Origin: Hoplostethus atlanticus
Lineage: Eukaryota; Chordata; Actinopteri; Trachichthyiformes; Trachichthyidae
Direction of reading: 5' to 3'
Assembly: GCA_034670405.1 (NCBI GenBank)
Contig: JAXDDX010000059.1
Span: 2,593,501-2,657,500, forward strand
DNA length: 64,000 nucleotides
Shown here: positions 1-12,400 of the stretch, in pieces
Layout: every line of letters begins with the position of its first letter
Position numbering within the stretch: the stretch's first letter is position 1
The notes under the pieces: generated by a model
The model's database searches: none
What the model saw: only the letters and a program-made list of their open reading frames with translations
What the model was told of the DNA's origin: nothing
Translations under genes and position numbers: made by a program

Positions 1-1622
1 ACACGTCGATGTGGTCCTGTCATTGCCTCCTAAGTGCTTTGGCAATACTAGGGATCTGCTGTCATGCCAGTGCAACTAATCTCAATCGAATTACATTGAG
101 TTTATATTGAGATGGAGAGAAAGGACATGAGCGTCTGTCTGTGTGATTGCCCAAGCAGTTCTCTCACACCCATGCATCCACGCCCACGTGCACACACACG
201 CACATTGGGTGACAGTGATGTCATTTTGATCATGAAACTTGATGGGATTAATGGCAATGAAACCCCAACAAGGAAAGAAAAGCACATAAAAGTTCAATAC
301 AAAATAGCTAGTGCCATGCTGTATTGGGTTGATCCTTGTCAAGGGTATAAGGGCATAGAATTTGTGCCCCCTTCCAAACCCCTGCAGCTCAAAAACTGGA
401 GGAAAAAAAAGTGGCTAGCCTTGTGGACAAAAGCTCATTTTCCTCTTGGTTGCACACTGCTGCAGGCTGGCTAACATGCCACAGGAGAATTCATCCACTC
501 ATATACCTTTGTTTTTCTCAGGTTTTTCTCAACTTTACACATTGTGAGAGTGTACCAATATTTCTATTGCAGCCCAAAAGGCTGTCCATGGCATGTCCAG
601 TCTGAAGCATACAGTCGAGGTCAAACAGCAAGAGGATGCTCAACAATATGAGTGCCATAACCTCAGTTTTCTGATTGTGATGGGGAAAGGAGAATTCATC
701 ATTTCCAAATGTGGCCACACTTGTTCACCTTCCACTTCACTTTTGCTTTGAGACATTTCCACATCTCTCTTTTTCACATTTCTCTCGCTCTCCCTTCACC
801 AACTCTCCTCTCTCCAAACCTCTCTGCATGCCCATCTGTTTCACAGTACTCTTGTGTCTGTCTTCTCCTCTCTCTCTCTTTCTCTCTCTCTCAGTGCAGT
901 CAGGATTAAGCATTTATCTCGGTGGTCCTCCTTTCGGCCCTAAACGCCCGTGAGGATGATAAGAGTCGCTGGGATTTGTCAAATTGCGTGCCATCGATTA
1001 ACTGACCTTTCACGCCTGCAAGTCTCTCAGCCACTCCACTAACTGCCGACAAGGCTAGATAGAGAGATAGATGGATACATCTGGCTGTTATTATTGTGTA
1101 CAAGTTTGTAGTTACCAGGTGTGGCGGTGAGAGACGACAGCGGCCAGGGGAGAGAGAGAGAGAGAGAGAGAGAGATAAAGCAGAGGGAGAGGGTAGGAGA
1201 CAGAGAGTTGGAGATGAGGAAAGATTCAGAGGAGTCCTTCAATTGCCCTGTAGGCTCAGAATGTAACAGGTAGAAGTGTACTACCGAACAGTAATGAGTC
1301 TTGGACAATAAAACACAAATTTTAAGGTGAGCCAAGAGCCTGATACCAGACGGGGAGAATTAGTGGAGGAGCTGGAGGAGGCATTCAAAGATTGGCAGGG
1401 GCCGAGGACTATTACATCGTCACACCTTTGATTATTCACTGGCATGCCATTAATGCTCATTGTCAAGAGCAAGAAAGAGGTTTTCATGAGTACATAACAA
1501 AAGCCTTAGTCCAAACGGATCAATGAATCTGCCTGAGAAAATCTGGCAGAGTTCAAAATTGAAGCTACAGTATTTTGCAATCAACCTCTTAATCATCATT
1601 CTCACAATATTAATGTGGAGTC
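1..1622. other. Non-coding interval, pyrimidine tracts and a (GA)n run
   Basis: No supported gene. The interval holds a CT-rich tract around 770-895, a (GA)n run at about 1150-1175, and a non-repetitive island at about 955-1050 containing ATCGATTAACTGACC that could be a regulatory element. Open frames here are short and follow the CT/GA simple sequence, so they are read as chance. Confidence 0.5.
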
Positions 1623-1925
1623 CAGGGGTTTTCAAAGTTGGGGTCCAGGGTCTTTGAGTGGGTTTCCAGGTGTCTCAGCAAAATGAGGGATAATTTAATT
1701 TTGTTATCATTTAATTTTATCTAAATCATTCCAATTAGAGAATGCATTACAATAAGCATACTCTAATCATAGGTTTCACTTTCACTATTTCACTATCTCC
1801 CCATATACAGAATAGACAGTTTCAATTCAATACTAAACCAACAGCAAAAATCTTCCCAAGGGGCAAAATCTTGACATTATGTGAGCTGTGGGAGTCCATG
1901 GCATGAAAAGGTTTGGGAAGCCCTG
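1623..1925. mobile_element. hAT-like miniature inverted-repeat element (degenerate)
   Basis: The left edge reads CAGGGGTTTTCAAA and the right edge, reverse-complemented, reads CAGGGCTTCCCAAA. These are inverted ends of the CAGGGGTTCCCAAA type that begin many non-autonomous hAT elements of fish. The roughly 300 bp between them is AT-rich and has no transposase frame. I do not see an exact 8-bp target duplication, so the copy is old or one edge is misplaced. A related end recurs at 32700-32782, supporting a dispersed family. Family assignment is by end sequence only. Confidence 0.5.
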
Positions 1926-2073
1926 ATAGGCTTAAGTTTATAAAATGTATACAAAATAATTTGTGCGGTGAACGATTGGTGGTAATGAAAGAATGAAAAT
2001 GAGAAGTGTTAACAAAAGCATTGGGTAATACAGGACACTGAAATACTGAGATGGGAGGAGGAGAGTCACTCAC

Positions 2074-2224
2074 CTGGACCTCCGCGCCGCCCCGCCTCAG
2101 AGATGCACCTGAGGCCGAAGCCCGAACACCGATTTTCGGACTGGACTGGATTTGTTTGCGGTGCGCCGTTCCGGACCGGGGGAGACTGGGGGAAGTGCCG
2201 CTGTCGCACTGCACAAAGGGTTCA
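2074..2224 (-). other. Candidate internal exon of an unidentified minus-strand gene
   Basis: On the minus strand a T9-AG acceptor lies directly before 2224, and a good donor (GGTCCAG followed by GTGAGTGAC) lies directly after 2074. They bracket a GC-rich 151-bp segment inside AT-rich flanks. One frame is open through the whole segment and reads ...HRKQIQSSPKIGVRASAS...GAEVQ, which I do not recognise; the other two frames contain stops. It may be untranslated. With the donors at 6044 and 14786 it fits a minus-strand transcript with alternative upstream first exons running out of the window on the left. Confidence 0.4.
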
Positions 2225-3582
2225 CTAAAAAAAAATACATATATATCTCAATATAGGCTGTCAATCACACCTCCTTCACAGGACATCTATGTCTCTGTGG
2301 GTCATTTTGAGAGGTCTGTAAAATGGTAGGCTGTATTAAAAAAGAAAATAATAATAAATACTATAGGATAGGTGATGCTCTCTTCCAGTTGAGTGGAGCC
2401 GATCCTGGGGCTTGTATTGTGTTGTTTCCCGTAGGACCACCACTACCATATAGACCACAGATCAATCACCTTATTTACTCTTTACTGTCATAGGCTACAG
2501 CAAACCGAAACAGCGGTAGAAAGCCTAGGAGGAAAAAAATCACCATAACATTCCTATAATAATCCTATAGGGATTTAAGTGTGGTCCTCAATAGTGACTT
2601 TGTAGTGAGTGACTTTATCGAACTTTATGGTGTTTGTATCTTCTCTGGAAAATCTCGATATTATTCCTATAATATTCCTATAGTGACTTATAGTTTTGCG
2701 ATATTTGTATAGGATCCTTCTAAAATATCTAATATTGTTTTGGTTCTTCTTCGTATGGGATGTATCCGAGTTTATAGGAAAAGAAAGCGGAGACAGAGGC
2801 CCTGAATGCAGCTCAGTGTGAGGCTCCTGTCTTGTTATCGATATATGAGAGCTTGCTGGAAAGGATATTGACCGCACTAACTAGCCGCACTTTGATCATA
2901 CGAAATTGCTTGCCAGATGACAACACATTAAGGATGAGAGCATTTTTAAAAAATCAAACCTGCCTTTCGCACCTCTCAGAAGTTTCTTTTCCGAATGAGA
3001 TGGAAATAAGGAAAGGTGTGAGCCCTACAGGTCGGCAGTCTTGATGAATGAAATAAAGCCAATAGTCTATTTCAAAAAGGAGGAGGGGAAAAGGCAGGGG
3101 AGCTTGCATCCCTCCCAAAATATGAATCCCTCACCAAGAAATCATGATCATCAGGGCATGGCACGCCCGGAAAGCAAGTTTTATATAGGCCGGGGGAAAG
3201 TAGGCACAGGTCTATAAAACAACTATGAAATCACATACAACTTCTAAAATAACGAATTAATAAAAAATAAAGAGATCATTAAAAAAACAAGTGAAATGGA
3301 CGCGTTAAAAATGGACAGACACTGCAAGTTGTATTTATTTTAAATCCTTGTGATAGAGAATGGATTTGAGGGCTGATGAATTGCAACCGAACGAATAGAA
3401 CGGCAATCATATTTCTTGTTCTGAAATTATTAATGATAAATCTGTAAATTCGAACCGAATTTACAATTATAATAGTCTAATGATAGCAGCACAGTTTAAC
3501 TAGAAACCGGAAGTTCAGATCACGATCCTTTGGGAAAAGAGTTCATCCAAGGAGGTTATTCGTTCAATAAGTAATAGGTAAC
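2225..3582. other. AT-rich non-coding interval with a repeated CCTATA motif
   Basis: No gene is supported. Between about 2549 and 2700 the words ATTCCTATAAT and CCTATAG recur about 110 bp apart, next to repeated GTGACTT words, which looks like an old imperfect duplication. A perfect 9-bp-stem palindrome (GTAAATTCG / CGAATTTAC) sits near 3443-3464. The rest is unremarkable AT-rich DNA. Confidence 0.4.
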
Positions 3583-3660
3583 TAATAACAACAATAATAA
3601 TTATAATAATAATAATAATAGTAATAATAATAATAGTAATAACAATAATAATAATATTAA
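3583..3660. repeat. (AAT)n microsatellite
   Basis: Interrupted AAT/AAC trinucleotide run, A-rich on the plus strand. It faces a TTA-rich run at 3739-3868, making an inverted pair (see findings). Confidence 0.9.
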
Positions 3661-3738
3661 TTCAAAACGAAAAGAAACATTTAGCAATAACTTTTACACA
3701 GCCTAGAGAAGAACTTTGAAGACAATGTTACATACACA

Positions 3739-3868
3739 AATTATTATTATTATTGTTATTGTTATTATTATTATTGTTATTATTATTATTAATTATGTTG
3801 TTGTTATATTTCTATTTTATTATTCGTATTATTATTATTATTATTATTATTGTTGTTGTTATTATATT
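3739..3868. repeat. (TTA)n/(TTG)n microsatellite
   Basis: Interrupted TTA and TTG trinucleotide run, the complement of the AAT run 80 bp to its left. The two could pair as a long imperfect hairpin in single-stranded DNA or RNA. Confidence 0.9.
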
Positions 3869-6043
3869 AAATAAATTGCTGCAGAAGACTATATTTACTA
3901 TACTTTATAATTATTGTCATTAGAAGTGCCCTGTGGTAAATGAAGAGCTCCATCTACAAAGCACAGATATTGTAACAAATGTAATTGGACAGGTTAACGA
4001 CTTCCAACTCGTATAGAGGTGAGGGATGGAAGGAGGGGCGGGCGACGTAGGGGGAAATTTCCCCAAATGGCATTTAATGTCGGAAATATTTCCACCAAGT
4101 ATTGACAGGAGAGAGACGGACGAGGCAGCCGGTGAGAGGCGGCACAAAACCACGGACATAATTCAATTAATGGCCACAGTTCATAGATAACATGGGGTTA
4201 AGATGAACACGTTGGCCTGCAACTACAGACAAACTACATTTATGCAGAACAAAATATTTCTGATCAAGCCAAGGGTACAGTGAGGTGGTCTCCTGCTTGT
4301 AAAGTTTTAAAAGCCAAAGGTTCATTTTTTCATGATGCCGATCCTTGGGTAAGAATCAGAAAATAAGGCTCTAATTCTGTATCATTTTATTTATTTCACT
4401 TATTTAATAAATGAATCCGAAATCTATTATCATAATCATTATCGTTATTAATGAATCGTTTGGTAATTTAATTTGATTGTTACCAATGACATTATTATTA
4501 CAGATTAAACTGAAACTTCCTCACTTGTAAAATCTTTCTCACACACGCGCACACACGCACGCACGCACGCACACACACAGCAGAACTTTGGTGATGCGTC
4601 GTCGTGTTCTGGAAAGTTAGATGTGAATAATTGACGAAAGAAAAACAACATTCGGTGGGGTTAGGGTGGATCTATTGATCGATCTCTTAATCTGGAATAG
4701 TTACATGCATGTATTGATTTACAAACACTGTTTATCTGGAAATATACTGGCACAAATAATTGATGGAGTACACCCACGGCGCACATAAATATGCATCAAA
4801 GTTGTTAAGGGGTAAACACCTACAAAAAAACTTTGAGGAGAGACTAGCCAAGCCTGGTAAAGATTATTCCAAAAGATTCAAGTTTGGCTCCGCACTATAT
4901 CGATGGACCCACTTCTCAGAAAACACACACATCACAGGTCTTAGTCCTCTTGGAGTGGAAACCACACTTTGGGTGAACGCATTGACGGATACTCCATGAA
5001 TTATTGTTTTTTTTTTGGGTCACACAGCTAAAATAAACTTGACTGGGAAATAATTTAAAGGCGTGTGTCTATCTCTCACCAAGAAAAACACCTCTTTCCA
5101 AAACAAACAAAAACAACAGTCTAGTAGGGTGAATTTGATTGAACGTCAAATTAACCGTGGATGTGAAATCTTCCACAAACTTCCATGTGGGGGGTGAAAA
5201 TTATGGCTGCTATGTGGAGACTCTCCGCGCGTGCAGGCTACACGTGCATTTGCATCCTGGACCATAAGAGCATGAACAGCGTGACACAAAGACAAATGCA
5301 TTCGAGGCCAAACATTACATACACTTTGTAAAGGTAAATTAAACCGGGTCACTCACACAGACAGCTGGGCTAGAGAGGGAGAGACAGAAAAGGGGGGGTG
5401 CATAGAGGAGACACCGACTTGCTTGTCGTGTGAGTGGCTGTTTAATTGACTGATTGATACGGCGGCGTGGAGGTGAGGGCTGGACGCTTTAACAAATAGA
5501 GACACTTAAAGGCTAATCCGGGCCAACGCCGACAGTTTAACGCGCCAAAGTACCCCTATAGTCGAGAGTTTCAGACCTTTAAACACGCAAACATGCTGAA
5601 TATCTTGCCTTGCAAAAAACTTAAACTTTTACAATGTCTTCCCCAAGAAAGACGGGGTCCTAAAATATTCGCATCTTCATAATAAAAAAATGAAACTGGA
5701 TTACTTGTTCTAACTTTTAAAAACAGATTGGGAAAAAACGCTATTCACAAATATGATAGTAACACACTCACAGCAACGATTAGTTATAATACTAAAGTAA
5801 AATCCTTAGTAACAGCCAATGCAAAAACGCATCATAAAATATTTTAAATCAACAACAATCACAACTTTTTTTGTTTTTCGACAGAGGAAACAATTTGATC
5901 TCAAATATATACACGGTATAGCTTACCAAAGATGACAACATACCTCCAGTTTTAATGTGCCGTTTTTTCAGGAAGTGGTTTATTCTGTCACCGGTTAAAG
6001 TGCGACCAGTCTATCCACACGCATTCACTCTGACAGCGCTTAC
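3869..6043. other. Non-coding interval, AT-rich, with a short CA/CG run
   Basis: No coding signal is supported. A (CA)n run with CG interruptions lies at 4541-4580. AT-rich unique sequence fills most of the rest, and GC content rises from about 5370 toward the candidate first exon at 6044, with scattered CpGs at 5400-5560. Confidence 0.45.
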
Positions 6044-6128
6044 CGAGCCAGGGACCGGAGAGGCAGCACCACTAACAACGTCCAACGGAGGGAAGTGAGG
6101 AGAGGAGAGGGAGGGAGGGGAGGAGGTG

Positions 6129-6153
6129 TGCATGTCTCTCTCACTCTCTCTCC

Positions 6154-6182
<29 letters not shown>
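6129..6182. repeat. (CT)n microsatellite
   Basis: CT-rich run, partly interrupted, inside the candidate first exon or promoter. Confidence 0.85.
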
Positions 6183-6185
<3 letters not shown>

Positions 6186-6317
6186 GTAAGTAGTTAATTA
6201 GTAAATCCCCATTCGCTGTGCCTCGGGTCGGTTTGTTTTCCCCGGTCGACAAGCCGAGAGGAAAGAGAATTTGAAGTAGGATTCGACCCGTTTCCGCCTC
6301 TGTGTCTCATATATGAG

Positions 6318-6390
6318 GTTTGTGTGTGTGTGTCCCTGTGTGTGTGCGTAGTTTGATGGAGTGTGTGTGTGTGTGTGTGTGTGTGTGAGT
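6318..6390. repeat. (TG)n microsatellite
   Basis: TG run in two blocks (about 6318-6345 and 6361-6392). Confidence 0.85.
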
Positions 6391-6529
6391 GTGTTCTCTT
6401 TCTCACAACGCTCTCTTTCCTCGTCTCCGTTCGTGCCGTCACAAGAGGAGTCACTTTATCCCGCAGGCTCGCCTTCTTGCCGGGATAGAGCCGACGTGTT
6501 CATCCGTTCCTTGCCGATCCAAAATAGCC

Positions 6530-8440
6530 TAACTTGAATCACTCTGCATCATTTCCAAATAAGCCGCGGAATGATCAAACTCAAAGAATCACTGGTGCCA
6601 GCGCGTCATGGGTTCACAGTCTCTGTCAATGGGAAGAAACAGGCATCCACATTTTCTATGACAACACTCCTTCACCTAAACCTATAGCTTTCCAGAAATC
6701 CATATCCATTTTCCGTCCCCATCGCGACAGAGCTCCTACTGCTTTGAACGAGACCACATTTGAAACAACAGTCATCACTGCAATTTCTTATCTTCATGTA
6801 ATGTAAACTGCCCGTCTAATCACATCAAATGATGGAGGGACTGAATATGACTGTCAGATGTTTTCTTGTGCTATCATGAATATAAAGGATATAAAAGACT
6901 CGCCTGTCAGTCAGGGTTTAGTCGACTATGCATTGCAGGACAACATTCACGACTGTTGTCAACACACTTGAAACACTCACACTCACTCACATTATGTGTC
7001 TTCAAGTCAAAAGCATGATTTCTATCCACCATCTACACGAATGAAACCACACACACACACACATGCACACAGCAGAGCGTGCCCTGGCTGGCATGCCAGT
7101 GATCGACTCTGTCCTTAACAAACTTTAATTACTTAATTGATCCCCAATCAGCAACTTAATAATCAATTAGGTAAACCTATGGAACTCACTTGAGTGCAGA
7201 GGGCCTGGAGTCTATGACAAGGGAATCTGAGAGAGGGAAAAGGAGGTGAGCTAGATGTGAGGAAGGTGAGGTGAACAGATCGAAGGAAGGGAGGCGGGAA
7301 AAAGGGACTGAGGTGTTAGGGAGGAGTGAGACGCTGTGTGCTCTGAGACAGTATATTTTACATTTACTACATACTGGGCATTTAGCTGACTTACAATCAG
7401 TCTGACGGTAGAATAAGGTTAAATTCTTGAATTGCCAACATTACATGCAGCAATCAGAGGGCAAGGGTCAAAGCAACAGTGACCAGACGTTATTTTTGTG
7501 GGCCTGTAATGTTTCTGTTTCAGTACTGGGCAGTAGTGAGATAGTGATAAGAAGAAAAATGTTGGGACTGGTGATATTGATTGGTGATAGAGGGACTGGC
7601 GATGGCAATAAAGTAGAATCACTGTGATACACCCATTTCAAATAAACCAAATACAATGCAAAAGTGCATTCATAAGACCAAGGCCAAACAAGATGTAATG
7701 TAATGTATGAAACAATATGTAGTAGGACATGGCCATGGTCATAGTCATGGTCATACACACACGCGTGCACACACATACACTAAACACAAACTATTCACCT
7801 CTTTATCGCCCTCTAGTGTCTACTGGTGACCTGAGCTGTCTATCAGTTCTTGTTAACGCCTCCAGTAGCACTGGTGGCTCCATCTTTTCTCCCTGTTTCT
7901 CTCAACTTCTTGTCCAGTGCTTTGTGTTCGTACTTTCACACAGCTATCACATAACAACAAACAACACTCAGAAGGCCACGCATTCATCCGAGTATACTGT
8001 AGGCCATGCATGTGCGTGTTGTGTGTGTGTGTGTGTGCTGTGGTTGTGGTTGTGGTGGGTTTGTGTGTGTCAGGCTTGTGTGTGCGTCGGGAACGGGAAT
8101 ATCAGACACTCACACACTCAGCAGATGAAAGCTTCGCCAATACTGAGAGTCCCTGAGGGTCATGGCAATATTGATGTGGCCACTGGTGTGTGCGGACACC
8201 CTTGTGTGTGTGTGTGTGCGTGCGCGCTGTGTGTGCATGTTCATATGTATACGTGCGTGAATGCATTTGTTGCATATCACCTCTAAAATCCAAAAAGGGC
8301 AAGAAAAGCAGGCACACTGACACATACCAGTAACCCCTAACCACTGATCTCACACCAGTTCCAGTCACTTTAATGTCTACCGTGCTGCAGTGGCATATGT
8401 GCTTTATACTGATTCCTGTTCAGCGGTTAGGTGGCTGAGT
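6530..8440. other. Non-coding interval with a homeodomain-motif island and TG/CA runs
   Basis: No gene is supported. Unique sequence at 7090-7190 is dense in TTAATTA, TTAATTGAT and ATCAATTAG words and is a candidate regulatory element. CA/TG runs lie at 7049-7064, 7755-7780, 8017-8036 and 8203-8225. Long frames around 7730-8370 are artefacts of these runs. Confidence 0.4.
7090..7190. promoter_or_regulatory. Candidate cis-regulatory island (homeodomain cluster)
   Basis: About 100 bp of unique sequence containing TTTAATTACTTAATTGAT, CCAATCA, TTAATAATCAATTAGG and a palindromic TGGCATGCCA. Clusters of ATTA/TAAT cores are typical of vertebrate developmental enhancers. Conservation cannot be judged from one sequence. 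Confidence 0.35.
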
Positions 8441-8489
8441 CACCTCCCCTCTCTGTCACACCTAGGAGGTATGTGACAGAGAGGAGGTG
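8441..8489. repeat. Near-perfect inverted repeat (hairpin)
   Basis: The left arm CACCTCCCCTCTCTGTCACA pairs with the right arm TGTGACAGAGAGGAGGTG with only a two-base bulge, around an 11-base loop containing the palindrome CCTAGG. The 18-bp stem is far better than chance in unique sequence. Confidence 0.8.
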
Positions 8490-9109
8490 CTGGAAGAGGA
8501 TGAATAACTGACCTATAGCATCCCCATTGACTGAGGTAATTAATATAAGTAGAGCAGGGGATTCTTAGCTCACTTTTCACGGTATGGATTTGCTGTCTCC
8601 TCACATTTGGTATGTTTTATGTCTTTTCAATGCAAATCCAATGTGTTCAGTCCCAGGCCCGATCATGACAGCTAATTTTGGCATGTGAGCTGTTTTGATA
8701 GGGCAGGTATTAATTGTGGCACAACAAAGGCCTTGGCGTGATTGATTGATATACAATCTCACGTGAATGAACTTCAGATTGCAGTAGAGTGAGCTGTTAT
8801 ACGGCTAACGTTTCAATGCTTTGATTTTCAACTGTGAGCTACTGGATAGTTGCTGTGAGTGTGTCAGGGTTTGCTGTATGCATCTTTGGACTCGGTAAAG
8901 CTAAAAGATAAAGATCGTTTCTGTGTTTTTTCCAATGATAACTAACTAAAAAAAAAGGAATACAGAGGTTCTTGTAGGCACAGACACAGAAAATAGGAGG
9001 GGAAAAAAGAGGGAGCAAGGGAGGAGGGACAGGGAGGAAGGACGAGGAAATCCTCATAGACTCTGGCAGTCGCTCTGTCTCTCTCATACATGCACACACT
9101 CGCGTTCTC

Positions 9110-9111
<2 letters not shown>

Positions 9112-9149
<38 letters not shown>
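9112..9149. repeat. (TG)n microsatellite followed by (GA)n
   Basis: Clean TG dinucleotide run, followed at about 9167-9181 by a GA run. Confidence 0.9.
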
Positions 9150-9153
<4 letters not shown>

Positions 9154-9392
9154 TGAGGGGAAAACGAGAGAGAGAGAGAGAGGAGCATGGGGGGGGGGAT
9201 GACACAAGCAGGACAGACAGGAAGACAGGCAGAAGAAGGTGGGAAATGGAGAGAAAAGGAGGGGAAAGAGAGCAAGAAAGAGCTCCACTGCCTAGTCTTA
9301 ATCTGAGCTGTTCTGATCAATAGCCCATTTCCCATTGTTGCCAGAGCTGTTCGATCGCTACACCACGGAATTAACACACCCACTTTAATCTA

Positions 9393-9470
9393 GGGGGAGA
9401 GGAGAGAGGGAGGGAGAGGAGGGGGAAGGGAAAGGGGAAGAGGGGGTTAAGGGGGTGAGAGGGGAGCAGC
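9393..9470 (+). repeat. G-rich purine tract
   Basis: About 78 bp made almost only of G and A, with many runs of three to five G. On the plus strand it could form G-quadruplex structures. Confidence 0.6.
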
Positions 9471-9479
9471 TGTGGAGGC

Positions 9480-12400
9480 ATTCTCAAATGAAATCAAATC
9501 TAATTGTTATCACTGTAGCTGCTGCACTTATTACTACCACTGTTACAATTATCCAGCCACCATATAACCCTTTTTCCCCTCATACCTTGCGTCTTGCGTC
9601 ATGTGGTGTAAACTGGACGTAAATAATCCAAATTAGTGTTTATTTGTTTCATTTTGCTGGCTTTAGATTGGATTGGGGGGGAGGGGGGTGATGTTGTGAA
9701 AGGCTTGTCTCATTCCTTGGTGACAGAAAATGGGCTTGTGGCGGATACTCACTAACATCTTGGTGTCTCCGTTCACCTTGACTGCTTTAAGAGTGTTTCA
9801 GTAGGGTTCCCTGAAATAATACTATAACATTACAAGAATGTGTTCATGATCTTGATGTCACCTCATTCAATATGTGAGGGTTTATATTAGTGGCACCAAT
9901 GAGGGTTTTTTTCTGCGAAACACCTCAGAAGAGGCCGTTTCCTCTTATAACCTTTAAAACATTGTATATGAAGAGTGAACCAAATGTAAAATGTGAATGG
10001 ATGACATTGAGTCGAGATGTGAGATGTGTTTGAAGGGAAAAAAATTGTAATATTATCTTGCTTGAATATCTATGTTATTGTACTACTTTTAAAAAAAACA
10101 CAGCAAATACAGTGATTATGGATAACAACTTTAAATCAATAGCCAAAATGTAAGAAGCATCAGCTTAGAGAATGGCCATATTTCGATATTATGCAGAGTA
10201 AAGGCAATTCAAAATTCAATTGGTCACACCAACATCACCGGCCGCCGCTATTCTTGTGTAGTCGTGAAACATGATGTGCTGTAGGTTTGTATCAGTCAGG
10301 AACAACGTTTTTGAACTTGTGTTTCTATAATTGAAGAATCGAACCGCCTGCCAATGGTTTTTCCTTTCACAATACGCCTTTTCTCTTCCTTTACTAAAGT
10401 GAATACTGGTGCTATCTCAGTTGGGTTTAGATGTTGAATAATGTCATCTACAGCTGTGGGTGCTGCCAGTGGAGTCTTTGCTTACCGCTTTCCACTGAGG
10501 CATCTTGAGGGGAAATGCGGCAGAATAGCTCTTCCCTGCCACCCCAGGCTACCACCCAACTTTTCCTCCAATCCATTCTACTTACTCCAGTCCTTTTGAA
10601 GTCATTTCATAACAGAGCAATTTTCTCGTTAGCGTTAGGCTTTAATTGCAGGTAATTAAGCGTGCTCCGGCAGTATAGAGAGCGCTGTTCAGAGGACTGG
10701 GGGAAATTAGCTGTAGTTCAGCTGTGAAATATGGGGTTAAGTGGGAGAAGGGGTAGGGAGAGGGGAGAGCCGAGGGGGGTCAGTGACTCCAAAACAGGGT
10801 CAAGCTGTCTAAAAGGGGAGCTGGTTTGGGTAGGGTAAGATGGGAAGGTCGCCACGAAAAAGTGTGAGCACAAATAGGTGGTTTTAGCAAGAGACACAAT
10901 TCAAACAGAACCTGAACAAGGCTGAAGAGGGTATTGTGCAAGAAAGCAATGATGACTTGGAAAAGGAAAAGGGGAAGGAGAGGGAGCAATGAGTGGAAAA
11001 AGAAAGCCAAATATATAGCCAAAGCATGCTCTAAAGGGTAGATTTGTACCAATGGACTGATAAGGGGAAAAAAAACAAGTACACTAAGACAAATACACAA
11101 AGCTCAAACTAAGTTTCAGCAGTTATTGATAGAGTTTGTAGGGCAACATGAGTATTTTTAAGCATGATTTACTATATTGCTGAGGTTCCGTGTAATTAGG
11201 AGACATTTTGCTCAGTGGGATGGGAATGGGAATAAAGATTGATTGGGAACTTGGAACAGTACAGATAATCTGAAAACCATTAAACCATTAATCTGAAAAC
11301 TGAGCAAACACGAACTAACTGCTACCATACCGTATCTCCACATCTCAATCGATGTTCCTGTGTGTTGTATGTCTGTTACCGTATGATTATGTATGTATAA
11401 TAGTTGTGTAAACAGTATCGTTTATTTGAGTACTGATAAAATAACTTGCGCCTCCCCTCCGTGCAACAGTGTGTGTACCAGCAAAACCCTGGGGTGGAAC
11501 TAACTGACACTGAGCGGATTACGGCCTTTACAGAGTGTGACCCTTGATTAAATGCAGTACCCTGCTGAATACAGCCCCTCTGCCCTTGCATCCGTTAATG
11601 CTTTTATTTTAGCCCCCTAACAGCTATAAATGTCTGCACAGCCATAAAACAGATGAGGAATGATTGGAGCCATTGACTGTACTGTCATCTGCTCAGTGCA
11701 TGAGGACCAACTCCTCTGGGTACTTTATGAGTACTTTATCCCCGGTGGAACCATCCCCACTGACTATAATGAACCTGTTAAAGCCTCTATAAATATTGGC
11801 TCACATGGTTAGTGATCGGTTGAATACCTTGGAAATAGAGCATCGTCGACAAACAAGTGGATGGGTGTTGGCAATACCTAATCAATGTAGGAGCCTTCCC
11901 TTGCAGAACCTTGTTTTGCACAGAGGATATGGATGCATCATGTGGTTCAGCATAAGCACAAAAACTAGACCCTCACTTGCCACACATTGTTGCAATGTTG
12001 TTTAAGGTTTTATCAATGTCAATTGCAGCACAAAGTTTCTTCTGTGTGACTTGAAAATTGCAGTGGTATTGGCGTGGCCATCTGGACAAACACCTGACAG
12101 CGTGCAAACCAAACATCTGCCTGTCAGTTCAAGTGACGTATTTAGACTGGTGAAGTTTCAAGTAGGGTCACTCAGCAACACTCTTCTTCCCTTTACCTAC
12201 CCCAAAGACAAATTCTCCCCATGTCGCGGTGCCAGAGTAACAGATTCGATTTCAGCCCAGGTTCTCTTCATGACAATCCAAACATTCAGCAGTGGAATAA
12301 AGGAAAACTCTCCCTCTGTGGAAGGGTGATATTTATCTACATTATACGTGCTTAAAGGTGACTACGACTCAATTTTCAACGTTGAAATATGTTTTTTTTT

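Larger units (their letters stand above)
6044..6500 (-). other. Candidate untranslated first exon and promoter (minus strand)
   Basis: On the minus strand the sequence TGGCTCG is followed by a near-consensus donor GTAAGCGC, placing an exon's 3' edge at 6044. Upstream (higher coordinates) is a CpG-bearing segment to about 6530 interrupted by (CT)n at 6129-6182 and (TG)n at 6318-6390. No ATG-initiated frame looks coding, so a 5' untranslated exon is the simplest reading. It could be an alternative first exon of the transcript with exon edges at 2074-2224. The transcription start is not visible. Confidence 0.35.

Noticed and set aside
3443-3464. 9-bp palindrome GTAAATTCG/CGAATTTAC
   Set aside because: Perfect but short, in AT-rich DNA; expected by chance at this scale.
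7340-7420. CATTTAGCTGACTTACA text resembling a common fish dispersed repeat
   Set aside because: Too short and diverged to assign a family or limits.
10325-10400. tRNA-like B box (GGTTCGATTC on the minus strand)
   Set aside because: The B box is good, but the A box is poor and no cloverleaf stems form, so it is not called a tRNA or SINE.
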